From the NCBI GenBank assembly GCA_001779505.1, contig MFKH01000008.1, positions 208 through 12,198 of the forward strand: 11,991 nt of DNA, read 5' to 3'. Below the pieces are notes generated by a model. The model saw only the letters and a program-made list of their open reading frames with translations, was not told where the DNA came from and did not search any database. The position numbers were made by a program, and so were the translations under genes. Within the stretch, counting starts at the first letter, position 1. Every line of letters begins with the position of its first letter. This DNA comes from Candidatus Jorgensenbacteria bacterium GWA1_54_12 (lineage in GTDB: Bacteria > Patescibacteriota > Minisyncoccia > UBA6257 > GWB1-50-10). Below, one piece after another: positions 5,423 through 11,916 of the stretch.

Positions 5423-6916
5423 TTATCTCGCGTACTCTACCGCCCTTACTTCCCGAATGACCGTTACCTTAATCTCGCCCGGATACTTCACATCCGACTT
5501 CAGCTTATCGGCAATATTTTTTGCCATCGTGAGCGCGCCAAAATCATCAATCTTTTCAGGCACAACGAAAACGCGCACCTCGCGCCCGGCAGATACCGCA
5601 TACGCTTTCTGCACTCCCTGGAAGGTGTTCACAACCCGCTCAATGTCTTCCAGGCGCTTCAGATATTTCTCCAACGTCTCGCGGCGCGCGCCGGGGCGTG
5701 CCGCAGAGATTGAGTCGGCGGCGGCAACCACATACGACTCCGGCGTTGAGAACGGATACTCCTCATGGTGCGCTTCCATCGCGAGAATCACCTTCTCGTC
5801 AATGCCGTATTTCTTCAAGAGCTTTCTTCCAATCTCAACGTGCGTTCCCTCAACTTCGTGGTCAATCGCCTTGCCGATGTCGTGCAAAAGCGCGGCGCGG
5901 CGCGTCACGTCAACATCCAAGCCAAGTTCCGCGGAAATCGCCGCGGCGATGTGCGTCATCTCAACCGAGTGCTGGAGCACGTTCTGTCCGTAACTGGTGC
6001 GGAACTTGAGTTTCCCCAAAACCTCTACAATTTCCCGCGGCAGGTCCAGCACACCCGCGTCGTACGCGGCTTCCTCCCCCACCTTGAAGATATGCTCTTC
6101 CATCTCACTGCGCGCCTCTTCAACTTTTTCTTCAATGCGCGCCGGCTGAATCCTGCCGTCTTTGATGAGCTTCTCAAGAGCGATTCGCGCCACCTCGCGC
6201 CGCAAGGGGTCAAACGACGAAAGCACGATGCCTTCCGGCACCTCGTCCACAATGACTTCCACTCCGGTCAGCCGTTCAAAGGCGCGGATGTTGCGACCCT
6301 CGCGGCCGATAATTTTGCCCTTCAGGTCTTCGTCCAAAAGCGGAACAACGCTCGTCGTCACGTCCCCGACGTGCGCCCGCGCGCTCCGCTGAATGACGCT
6401 CGTCAAAATATTCAGGGCTTTTTGCTCCAGCACCTCTTTCCGCTCACGCTCAAGCCGCACGACTTCTTCGGCAAGGTTCACGCGGTATGTCTCCGCAACC
6501 TGCTTCATGAGTTCTCCTTTCGCCGTCTCGCGGTCAACGCCCGATATCCGCTCCAATTCCTGAAGCGCCGCCTGCTCTTTCTCGCGGAGCGCCTCCGCCT
6601 CATGGGCAAGTTCCTCTTTCCGCTTCCCATGAGCTTCTCCTTCCTGCCGCACCCGCTCGCGCTCCTTATCAAGCGTGTCTTCTTTCTTCACGAGACGCTC
6701 TTCGTACTGGTGCAGTTCCTTCTTCCGCTCACGTTCCTCGTCCTGAAGCTTGGCAAGAATCGTCGCCGCCTTCTCCTGCGCCTTCAGGATGATTTGCTTT
6801 GACTCCTCGTCAAGCGCCCCGCGCTTCGCCGAAACAACCCACCGCCGCAAGAGATACCCGGCGGCAAATCCCAGCACAACCCCGCCCCCCATCACAAGGA
6901 GTGTAACTATTTCCAT
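5423..6916 (-). CDS. rny: Ribonuclease Y
   Basis: A 497-residue protein close to the usual 515-520 for RNase Y, the membrane-bound endoribonuclease that starts mRNA decay in many bacteria lacking RNase E. Domain order is complete: an N-terminal transmembrane helix (about 3-24), a long charged coiled coil (about 35-165), a KH RNA-binding domain with GKIIGREGRNIRAFE (200-214), and an HD phosphohydrolase domain. In the HD domain, H317 lies in LQHSVEM, the metal-binding HD pair is at 345-346 in LLHDIGKA, and the following HEVEGTHVEIG is typical. The start at 6916 has no Shine-Dalgarno site. A promoter at 6967-6995 gives it a leader of about 44 nt, and the pgm terminator lies just upstream. Confidence 0.96.
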   Translation of the reverse strand: MEIVTLLVMGGGVVLGFAAGYLLRRWVVSAKRGALDEESKQIILKAQEKAATILAKLQDEERERKKELHQYEERLVKKEDTLDKERERVRQEGEAHGKRKEELAHEAEALREKEQAALQELERISGVDRETAKGELMKQVAETYRVNLAEEVVRLERERKEVLEQKALNILTSVIQRSARAHVGDVTTSVVPLLDEDLKGKIIGREGRNIRAFERLTGVEVIVDEVPEGIVLSSFDPLRREVARIALEKLIKDGRIQPARIEEKVEEARSEMEEHIFKVGEEAAYDAGVLDLPREIVEVLGKLKFRTSYGQNVLQHSVEMTHIAAAISAELGLDVDVTRRAALLHDIGKAIDHEVEGTHVEIGRKLLKKYGIDEKVILAMEAHHEEYPFSTPESYVVAAADSISAARPGARRETLEKYLKRLEDIERVVNTFQGVQKAYAVSAGREVRVFVVPEKIDDFGALTMAKNIADKLKSDVKYPGEIKVTVIREVRAVEYAR

Positions 6917-6928
6917 GGTATGTGTAAT

Positions 6929-6995
6929 GTGTAACGTTAAACGACACTTTAAGTTTTGTTACACCCATACTACGCTAGAAAGAATCAAGAATCAA
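6929..6995 (-). promoter_or_regulatory. rny promoter and 5' leader inverted repeat
   Basis: On the reverse strand TTGATT (6995-6990) and TAGTAT (6972-6967) are separated by 17 nt, with a predicted start near 6960. A second TTGATT lies at 6988-6983. The inverted repeat GTGTAAC (6964-6958) and GTTACAC (6935-6929) flanks a 22-nt spacer beginning at the start site. It could be an operator or an mRNA leader hairpin. The promoter starts about 10 bp after the pgm terminator. Confidence 0.5.
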
Positions 6996-7005
6996 GCGAA
7001 TACTC

Positions 7006-7044
7006 CAATAAAAGGTTTCGGAAACCCTTTGGGTTTCCGAAACC
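7006..7044 (-). terminator. Intrinsic terminator of gpmI, built from a recurring palindrome
   Basis: Reading leftward after the gpmI stop: GGTTTCGGAAACCC, a 3-nt AAA loop, GGGTTTCCGAAACC, then TTTTATTG. The 14-bp perfect stem plus T-run is a textbook intrinsic terminator. Each stem arm is itself nearly self-complementary (GGTTT with AAACC), so two small hairpins are an alternative fold. The same sequence recurs at 11917-11955 and, in diverged or partial form, at 8615-8647, 10697-10745 and 10889-10910. Confidence 0.85.
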
Positions 7045-7070
7045 AAACACCCCGAAGAAAGTCTGGACTT

Positions 7071-8594
7071 CTACGTCAATAAAGGCGTTCCCGTCATTGC
7101 TTTGGGGACAGGAATTCCCATAAGTGTGAGTATCGTCGGCGCCACGTCGGAGAGCATCCCCACGACCTCGCGCGGGTCTTCGGCAAGTTTCCTCCCTTCA
7201 AATTCTTTCCCGATAACATAAAGCGGCACGTCGTTTGAGTTGTGGCGCGTGTCGGGCTGTCCGGTTTGAAGGTCAAAGATAACTTCCGCGTTCCCGTGGT
7301 CGGACGTCACAATAAGCGTGTGCCCCCCGTCCATGACCGCACGGATGAGGCGCGAGAGCTCCGCGTCAACCGTCTGCACCGCTTTCACGGTCGCCGCAAC
7401 ATCGCCGGTGTGCGCAACCATGTCGGGGTTCGCGTAATTGCACAGGATAAAATCGTAGAGCCCTTCTCCCAGGGCGACCATGACGCGGTCGGTAATCGTT
7501 TTCGCCTGCATTTCCGGAAGCTCGGCATGGCTCCGCACCGAAGCGGAAGGAATCATAACGCGGTACTCCCCCCGGAACGGTTTCTCCTGCAGTCCGTTGA
7601 AAAAGTATGTCACGTGCGCATATTTCTCGGTTTCGGCAACGCGGAGCTGTACCTTGCCGTTTTTGGCGAGCATCTCGCCCAAGGTCTCCGAAATAATGGT
7701 TGCAGTGAACGCCGCACGCTCCTTGAGCCGCCCTTCGTAATAGTTCGTCATCGTGACCGCGTACACTTTTCCGGCCGTAACGAACGGTTCGGCAATCTGC
7801 CGCATCCGGTCTTCCCGAAAGTTGAAGAAAATAACCGCGTCTCCGTCTTTGATGCCATTCCCCATACTGACCGGAAATACATATTCGTCGCTCAATCCTT
7901 TCTCGTATGCGCGCTTCAGGGCTTCCTCCGCGCTCATCGCTTCCGCTTTCCCCACAAGCGCCCGGTATGCCGCTTCGGTGCGCTCCGTGTGCTTGTCGCG
8001 GTCCATGCCGTAAAATCTCCCTCCGAGCGAAGCAAGTGTCCCGCCGTAGCGCGCCGTGAGTTCTTCAACTTTCTTGAGGAGCGTGCCGGCCGACTTTGGC
8101 GGCGAGTCGCGTCCGTCGGTGAAAAGATGGAGGTATATTTCCGGTATATGCGTGTCATGAGCCATTTTGAGAAGCGCTTCAAGGTGAGGCATGGCCGCGT
8201 GCACTATCGCATCGGTCAAAAGTCCGACGAGGTGCACGGCCGTCTTTTTTTCTTTTGCGTGGGTAAAAGCGCCAAGAAGCGCTTCATTTTTGAAAAACTC
8301 GCCGGTCTCAATCGCCTTGTTGATTTTAAGAAAGTGCTGGTACAAAACCCGCCCGGCGCCGAGCGTCATATGCCCCACCTCGCTGTTCCCTTCTTCGTTC
8401 CACGGCAAGCCGGAAGATATCCCGCCCGCCTTCAGAGCCCCGGCAGGGAAATGCGTTTCAATCCACCGCACCGTTTCCGGCTGCGCGCGGTAAATCGCAT
8501 TGCTCTCGTCATCTCTCCCTATCCCCCAGCCGTCCAGAATCGCGAGAACTACGGTTTTTTTTCCGCCAGAGGCGGATCCTCCTTCGGAGGACAT
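7071..8594 (-). CDS. gpmI: 2,3-bisphosphoglycerate-independent phosphoglycerate mutase
   Basis: Interconverts 3- and 2-phosphoglycerate in glycolysis without a bisphosphoglycerate cofactor. From the ATG at 8594 it has 507 residues, the normal length. Alkaline-phosphatase-fold motifs are all visible: ILDGWGIG at 19-26 with metal ligand D21, the phosphoserine motif GNSEVGHM with S71, DGRDSPP, GRFYGMDRDKHTER, VAHTGD and SDHGNAE, then the HNSNDVPLYV region near the C-terminus. The ATG at 8594 is preferred over the ATG at 8609 because AGGA lies 8 nt before it. Residues 2-11 (SSEGGSASGG) are encoded by two adjacent hairpins (8562-8591), an apparent in-frame addition ahead of the conserved KKTVVLAILDGWG. 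An 8-A run follows. It is the last gene of the dehydrogenase operon. Confidence 0.96.
   Translation of the reverse strand: MSSEGGSASGGKKTVVLAILDGWGIGRDDESNAIYRAQPETVRWIETHFPAGALKAGGISSGLPWNEEGNSEVGHMTLGAGRVLYQHFLKINKAIETGEFFKNEALLGAFTHAKEKKTAVHLVGLLTDAIVHAAMPHLEALLKMAHDTHIPEIYLHLFTDGRDSPPKSAGTLLKKVEELTARYGGTLASLGGRFYGMDRDKHTERTEAAYRALVGKAEAMSAEEALKRAYEKGLSDEYVFPVSMGNGIKDGDAVIFFNFREDRMRQIAEPFVTAGKVYAVTMTNYYEGRLKERAAFTATIISETLGEMLAKNGKVQLRVAETEKYAHVTYFFNGLQEKPFRGEYRVMIPSASVRSHAELPEMQAKTITDRVMVALGEGLYDFILCNYANPDMVAHTGDVAATVKAVQTVDAELSRLIRAVMDGGHTLIVTSDHGNAEVIFDLQTGQPDTRHNSNDVPLYVIGKEFEGRKLAEDPREVVGMLSDVAPTILTLMGIPVPKAMTGTPLLT
8562..8591. repeat. Twin-hairpin 30-bp element inside the gpmI N-terminus
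   Basis: Two perfect 6-bp hairpins stand back to back: TCCGCC-AGA-GGCGGA (8562-8576) and TCCTCC-TTC-GGAGGA (8577-8591). Together they make exactly ten codons, in frame, between the start codon and the conserved part of gpmI. The encoded Ser/Gly-rich peptide is not part of the phosphoglycerate mutase fold. Confidence 0.75.
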
Positions 8595-8614
8595 GACATC
8601 ATTCCTCATACTAA

Positions 8615-8647
8615 TAATCCTTGCGGATTCCCGAAATCTTTTATTGG
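8615..8647. repeat. Diverged copy of the GGTTTC palindrome between the exonuclease and gpmI genes
   Basis: AATCC-TTGC-GGATT forms a 5-bp hairpin, followed by CCCGAAATCTTTTATTGG. It matches the tail of the 11917-11955 element (CCGAAACCTTTTATTG) with a few changes, while the left arm is degenerate. It fills most of the gap between the exonuclease stop and the gpmI start. On the gene strand it has no U-tract, so it probably does not stop transcription into gpmI. Confidence 0.55.
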
Positions 8648-8651
8648 TCTT

Positions 8652-9230
8652 CTATAACAAAGCATTCTGTTTTTCTTCCAGCTCTTCATATCGTATCTCC
8701 GCCTTTTCCATCTGCGGCATGCCGCGCCGCGGCACCCACAAATATCCGTCCCGCCGGATGGCGTCAAAAAGTTCCTTGGTCACTTTCACGTCTTGCAGGC
8801 AATAACGCTTCAGGGCATCCATGTCTCCGCGCCGATACATATCTACCGCGTCCGCCCCCTTGCCAAACTTCCCTTCTCCCAAATTCGCCTCGGCTAATAC
8901 ACCCAAACCCACGCGCCGCCCGAGTACCTTCTGCACCTCTTCAAGAATGTCAAAATGAGGCACCGCCGCGAGTGAAAAATTGAAATATTTTGCGAGAACC
9001 GGAACATCAAACTGCTTGCTGTAAAATCCGATGAGCGGATTCGCCCGTTGGAGCGCCTTGCCGAGTTCCCCAAATTCCGTTTCGTCATATGCGCGATACG
9101 CGTCATCGGCATACGAGTACACGCCGACAACCGACACGTCCAGCCGGTCCAAGTGTTCCCTCCCGCCGACTTCGTCAAACCAATTCTTGGTCTCTATGTC
9201 AAAAACGACTTTATCCATATCGCTCATCAT
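8652..9230 (-). CDS. 3'-5' exonuclease of the DEDDy superfamily
   Basis: About 192 residues (188 from the alternative ATG at 9218). It has the three exonuclease motifs of DnaQ/PolB-type proofreading nucleases: Exo I VFDIET with D11 and E13, Exo II NPLIGFYSKQFDVPVL with D75, and Exo III YCLQDV with Y143 and D147, the Y-x3-D spacing of the DEDDy branch. It is a stand-alone nuclease domain with no polymerase attached. The substrate (DNA or RNA) cannot be told from sequence; stand-alone relatives include YprB-like RNase H-fold nucleases. The start overlaps the DUF389 gene by 20 nt (8 nt from 9218), which begins the conserved part as MDKVVFDIET and may be the true start. Confidence 0.82.
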   Translation of the reverse strand: MMSDMDKVVFDIETKNWFDEVGGREHLDRLDVSVVGVYSYADDAYRAYDETEFGELGKALQRANPLIGFYSKQFDVPVLAKYFNFSLAAVPHFDILEEVQKVLGRRVGLGVLAEANLGEGKFGKGADAVDMYRRGDMDALKRYCLQDVKVTKELFDAIRRDGYLWVPRRGMPQMEKAEIRYEELEEKQNALL

Positions 9231-9831
9231 CCCCCGATTCTTTCTTCTTCACAAGCGAGAATCCGATAAAGCTCCCGACGACCACACTAACCGCATTGCA
9301 GGCGAGAGAGATAAGCTCGTACCGCATCACGCCAAAGGCAAGTGTTGAAACACCAACGCCAGCCAAGGCAAGCGGCGGGACAAGCGCGATTGCCGCGATA
9401 AAACCGGGTATGACTTCTCCTATCCATCGCCGCCCCCAGGCATACGCCGCCGCGCCCGAAAGGACGAACGACGCCAAAGCATAAAGCGCCGCCACGCGAA
9501 ACGTGTAGTCAAGCGCAAGGAATGCAAGCTCGCGGTTCATGCCCGAAAAAAGACCGAAGAGCGCTCCTCCCGCCGCGGCGGCAAGAAATGACTTTATAAT
9601 TCCCGGATAGGCGTGCCTCATGAGCCCTCGATGCCCAAGGAGCGCTCCCAAACCCACGGCATATGCGGACACGAGAATCGGCATAATAAGCGCCCCGCCA
9701 ACAACCACATCCAGCCGCCCAAAGAAAAGGCCGGCCGCAATGATAAGGGAAGAAAGCGCGAGCAAAAAATAATGCCCTCCGGTCAGCGCGTGCTTCTCGG
9801 GGTCAAAAAGTTCTTCAAGTGACTGCGGCAT
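9211..9831 (-). CDS. DUF389 family membrane protein
   Basis: A 206-residue, strongly hydrophobic protein with five or six transmembrane helices (roughly 21-39, 42-64, 76-98, 105-135, 140-162, 170-198). The family cue is the segment EVIPGFIAAIALVPPLALAG (about 138-157), a close match to the DUF389 (TIGR00341) core IALxPPLAxxG, followed by a helix ending in a basic tail. The N-terminal GGALIMPILVSAYAVGLG also fits. The function of DUF389 is not established; a transport role is often supposed from topology. It overlaps the dehydrogenase stop by 17 nt and the exonuclease start by up to 20 nt, so it is translated within one operon. Confidence 0.8.
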   Translation of the reverse strand: MPQSLEELFDPEKHALTGGHYFLLALSSLIIAAGLFFGRLDVVVGGALIMPILVSAYAVGLGALLGHRGLMRHAYPGIIKSFLAAAAGGALFGLFSGMNRELAFLALDYTFRVAALYALASFVLSGAAAYAWGRRWIGEVIPGFIAAIALVPPLALAGVGVSTLAFGVMRYELISLACNAVSVVVGSFIGFSLVKKKESGDDERYG

Positions 9832-10864
9832 ACGGGGCGCCCTGCATGAAATTCACAATGTTCCGGAGCGTGGTGCCGAGTATCCGCCCCCACGCGCCAT
9901 CGGTATTAAAAGCGTTGTGCGGCGTCACAATGACATTCGGCAAATCAATGAGCACATGATTCGCAAGTACGACGCGCAAGTCCGGCGCCTCCGATGTCTG
10001 CGTCAGCAGATACCCAAACTCATCCTTCGTAATTCCCTCTTCTTCCAGTACATCCAAACCCGCGCCGGCAATCTGCCCACTTTTCAATGCGTCTAAAAGC
10101 GCTTCTGTTTCTACAATCGCGCCGCGCGATGTGTTTATGAGATACGCTCCCCGCTTCATAAGCCCTATGTTCTCGCGATTCAAAAGATGATGGGTAGAAG
10201 GGAGATACGGCACGTGCAGGGTCACCACGTCGCTCATTTTGAGCACGTCCTGAAGCGACCGGTACGTAAAACCCGTCTCCCGCGCAAAAAGCTCGTCCGG
10301 CTTGGCGTCTACTGCGACAACCTGCATGCTAAATCCTTTGCCGATTTTGACGACGTGACGGCCGATATTTCCGGTGCCGATGACACCCAGTGTTTTCCCA
10401 TACAGGTCAAAGCCGCGCAACCCTTTAACGCTAAAGTTCCCCGCTTCGCGCACCTCGTGGTACGCCTCATACAGGCGGCGCGAGAGCATAAGTATAAGGC
10501 CGAATGCATATTCGGCGACGGTGTACTCGCCGTACGTCGGCACATTCGCAACGGCAATGCTCCGCCCCCTGCATGCCGCGATATCAATATGGTCGTAACC
10601 GGTAGAGCGGGTCGCAATGAGTTTCAGGTTCGGAAATTTACGGAGAACCGATACATCAATAACCGAGCCGACAAAAACGGAAATGATCTCGGCGTCCGTC
10701 GGGTTTCCGAAACCATGGCCGGGTTTCTGAAATTCCTTATTCAGCGCCTCCTCCGCAAAAACAAGCTCAAATCCACTCCCTGCAAGTGAACTTGCCGGCG
10801 AGGCAAGTTCACGGGAAAAATATCCCTCCTCTTCCTTGTCTGTTTCAAAAAACGCAATTTTCAT
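9815..10864 (-). CDS. D-lactate dehydrogenase-like 2-hydroxyacid dehydrogenase
   Basis: A 349-residue NAD-dependent D-2-hydroxyacid dehydrogenase, probably reducing pyruvate to D-lactate to recycle NADH during fermentation. The nucleotide-binding loop GTGNIGR is at 163-169 with an acidic residue D186 after the second beta strand (NAD preference). The catalytic set is complete: R247 in NTSRGAIV, E276 in LDVLEEEG and H316 in VTPHNAF. The N-terminal substrate domain carries two extra stretches, about residues 18-27 and 44-56, each coinciding with palindromic DNA (10786-10812 and 10697-10745). The start is ATG 10864; an in-frame ATG at 10879 overlaps the likely -10 box and is disfavoured. Exact substrate is not proven by sequence. 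Confidence 0.92.
   Translation of the reverse strand: MKIAFFETDKEEEGYFSRELASPASSLAGSGFELVFAEEALNKEFQKPGHGFGNPTDAEIISVFVGSVIDVSVLRKFPNLKLIATRSTGYDHIDIAACRGRSIAVANVPTYGEYTVAEYAFGLILMLSRRLYEAYHEVREAGNFSVKGLRGFDLYGKTLGVIGTGNIGRHVVKIGKGFSMQVVAVDAKPDELFARETGFTYRSLQDVLKMSDVVTLHVPYLPSTHHLLNRENIGLMKRGAYLINTSRGAIVETEALLDALKSGQIAGAGLDVLEEEGITKDEFGYLLTQTSEAPDLRVVLANHVLIDLPNVIVTPHNAFNTDGAWGRILGTTLRNIVNFMQGAPYAAVT
10697..10745. repeat. GGTTTC-type palindrome copy inside the dehydrogenase gene
   Basis: On the plus strand CGTCGGGTTTCCGAAACC (10697-10714) is followed by ATGGCC and GGGTTTCTGAAATT with a CCTTATT tail. The first part matches the intergenic element at 11931-11947 over 18-19 bases. The second part closely matches the copy at 10889-10910. 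It encodes the extra residues KPGHGFGNPT in the N-terminal domain, in frame. Confidence 0.7.
10786..10812. repeat. 27-bp perfect palindrome inside the dehydrogenase gene
   Basis: GTGAACTTGCC (10786-10796) and GGCAAGTTCAC (10802-10812) form an 11-bp perfect stem with a 5-nt loop. Its length is nine codons and it sits in frame, encoding part of SRELASPASSL at residues 17-27. Related dehydrogenases have a shorter helix-to-strand link here. The sequence is unrelated to the GGTTTC type. Confidence 0.7.
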
Positions 10865-10874
10865 GTATAGCCCA

Positions 10875-10883
10875 ATCATACCA
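10875..10883 (-). promoter_or_regulatory. Extended -10 promoter of the dehydrogenase operon, leaderless start
   Basis: Reading leftward, TGG then TATGAT (10880-10875) is a TGn-extended -10 box with five of six consensus bases. No -35 is evident; that position is occupied by a repeat copy. The predicted start is about 10868, only 4 nt before ATG 10864. This supports a leaderless mRNA and that start codon. Confidence 0.5.
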
Positions 10884-10888
10884 TAGAA

Positions 10889-10910
10889 GGGTTTCTGAAA
10901 CCTTTTATTG
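10889..10910. repeat. Half copy of the GGTTTC palindrome in the divergent promoter region
   Basis: GGGTTTCTGAAACC followed by TTTTATTG and AGCGC. It matches one half of the element at 11917-11955 plus its T-run, and matches the coding copy at 10721-10745 including the flanking AGCGC. It forms only a 5-bp hairpin. It lies just upstream of the dehydrogenase -10 box. Confidence 0.6.
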
Positions 10911-10921
10911 AGCGCGTGCGC

Positions 10922-10950
10922 TAGACATCCCGAATCCGCCGTTATATTCT
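10922..10950 (+). promoter_or_regulatory. ykuK promoter, leaderless start
   Basis: TAGACA (10922-10927, five of six consensus) and TATTCT (10945-10950, four of six) are 17 nt apart. The predicted start is about 10957, 3 nt before the ATG at 10960. There is no Shine-Dalgarno site, consistent with a leaderless mRNA. Confidence 0.5.
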
Positions 10951-10959
10951 TTCCATACC

Positions 10960-11439
10960 ATGTATTCCTTCAAAACCGCATCCGGCGCGCCCTGCGCTAC
11001 AGACGACGTTATCCGCGAGATTGTCGCGTTCATTAACGCCGCCCCCGAGCGCGAGCACCGCGTCATTATCGGCACCGACTCGCAGGAATTTCACGACCAC
11101 ACGGCCGATTTCGTAACGGCAATCGTCGTTCACCGCAAGGGAAACGGCGGCAGATATTTCTGGCGCCGCATTGAGGGCGGCACGTTTCACCAGCTCCGCG
11201 ACCGCATCATGCGCGAAGTGATGCTCTCTCTTGAAGTTGCGAAAGTCGTACTGGAACGTTTGAAAAAAGAATCAATCAGCTCCACGTGGAGCTTTGAAAT
11301 CCACGCCGACGTCGGCGTGAATGGTCCTACGAAATTGCTCATTCAAGAAGTCGTCGGCATTATCCGCGCCAACGACTTTGTGGTGCACACAAAGCCCGAC
11401 AGCTACGCGGCAAGCAAAGTCGCCGACCGCCACTGCTAA
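10960..11439 (+). CDS. ykuK: YkuK/DUF458 family RNase H-like protein
   Basis: A 159-residue protein with the DUF458 (YkuK) signature: GTDSQ at 38-42 near the N-terminus, and a C-terminal block EIHADVGVNGPTK (113-125), then GIIRANDF and KPDSYAASKVADRHC (145-159). This matches the family form in which an acidic residue in GTDS and another in the I-H-x-D segment (D117) sit as in RNase H-fold nucleases. The biological role is not established; Bacillus YkuK is similar in size and uncharacterised as far as I know. It is the only rightward gene here besides HU. Its TAA overlaps the hicA stop codon tail to tail with no terminator between. Confidence 0.88.
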   Translation: MYSFKTASGAPCATDDVIREIVAFINAAPEREHRVIIGTDSQEFHDHTADFVTAIVVHRKGNGGRYFWRRIEGGTFHQLRDRIMREVMLSLEVAKVVLERLKKESISSTWSFEIHADVGVNGPTKLLIQEVVGIIRANDFVVHTKPDSYAASKVADRHC

Positions 11440-11630
11440 GACTTGCTCGCTCTCAGAACACCTAAATCTCTGCAGATTTTCTCTGCCAGAAAGTCGTTGA
11501 TTTCCCGATGGCGCGGAACCGTGGAAATTCTTCGCAGGTCAGGGTTGAGAACCAGTGAATGTTTCTTCCCTTCGCGTATCAGGAGACAGCCGCGCCCGTG
11601 CAAATATTTCAAAAGCGCGAGCCGCTTCAT
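11436..11630 (-). CDS. hicA: HicA-type toxin (mRNA interferase)
   Basis: A 64-residue HicA protein, a small double-stranded-RNA-binding-fold ribonuclease that cleaves mRNA when its antitoxin is lost. Visible features are the basic N-terminus MKRLALLKYLHGRGC, the catalytic histidine H24 in EGKKHSLVLNP, the conserved strand STVPRHREIND (36-46), and the C-terminal helix AEKICRDLGV. The length is typical and nothing appears broken. It follows hicB by 6 nt, the reverse of the E. coli hicAB order but common elsewhere. It meets ykuK tail to tail with overlapping stop codons. Confidence 0.92.
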   Translation of the reverse strand: MKRLALLKYLHGRGCLLIREGKKHSLVLNPDLRRISTVPRHREINDFLAEKICRDLGVLRASKS

Positions 11631-11636
11631 GAAACC

Positions 11637-11861
11637 TTATGCCGCAATCGCAATGCTGACAGGTTCCCGTCGCGCGTTCACAGCCTTGCCCGATGCCAGT
11701 GCACGACTGGCTTCCAGAACAAGAGCGAGCGCTTCTTTAAGATTTCCCCTTGCTTCCTTTAATGTCCGCCCCTGCGAATTAACGCCGGGAATCTCTTCTA
11801 CCCACGCCACAATCCATCTGCCCCGCTTTTGATACACAGCCGTGAATTCCCTTTTATTCAT
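11637..11861 (-). CDS. hicB: HicB-type antitoxin
   Basis: A 74-residue HicB antitoxin with the partial RNase H-like fold that covers HicA. The core KRGRWIVAWVEEIPGVNSQGRTLKEARGNLKEAL (12-45) is the family signature. The C-terminal part (46-74) is short and lacks a clear helix-turn-helix or ribbon-helix-helix domain, so autoregulation by DNA binding is uncertain. The ATG at 11861 is chosen over an in-frame upstream start at 11897 because the family begins here and because a promoter (11869-11897) occupies the upstream stretch. hicA follows 6 nt downstream. Confidence 0.9.
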   Translation of the reverse strand: MNKREFTAVYQKRGRWIVAWVEEIPGVNSQGRTLKEARGNLKEALALVLEASRALASGKAVNARREPVSIAIAA

Positions 11862-11868
11862 GGCACTT

Positions 11869-11897
11869 ATTGTATCAGGTAAATAACACGCCCACAA
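11869..11897 (-). promoter_or_regulatory. hicBA promoter, leaderless start
   Basis: Reading leftward, TTGTGG (11897-11892) and TACAAT (11874-11869, five of six consensus) are 17 nt apart. The predicted start is about 11862, one base before the hicB ATG. There is no room for a ribosome binding site, so the transcript would be leaderless. Confidence 0.55.
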
Positions 11898-11916
11898 ATC
11901 TTAGTTCCCCTGGTCT

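Noticed and set aside
5765..6802. A 345-codon open frame on the plus strand
   Set aside because: It is antisense to rny across its coiled-coil, KH and HD domains, and the predicted peptide has no family features.
7242..8657. A 471-codon open frame on the plus strand
   Set aside because: It lies entirely antisense to gpmI, whose motifs are complete. Long antisense frames are expected in GC-rich coding DNA, and the translation shows no recognisable domain.
10865..10879. ATG 10879 as the dehydrogenase start
   Set aside because: It overlaps the TATGAT box, and the extra five residues precede the usual start MKIAFFE of this family.
11862..11897. A 12-residue N-terminal extension of hicB
   Set aside because: The stretch contains a good -10 and -35 pair with 17-nt spacing, and the HicB family start fits the ATG at 11861.
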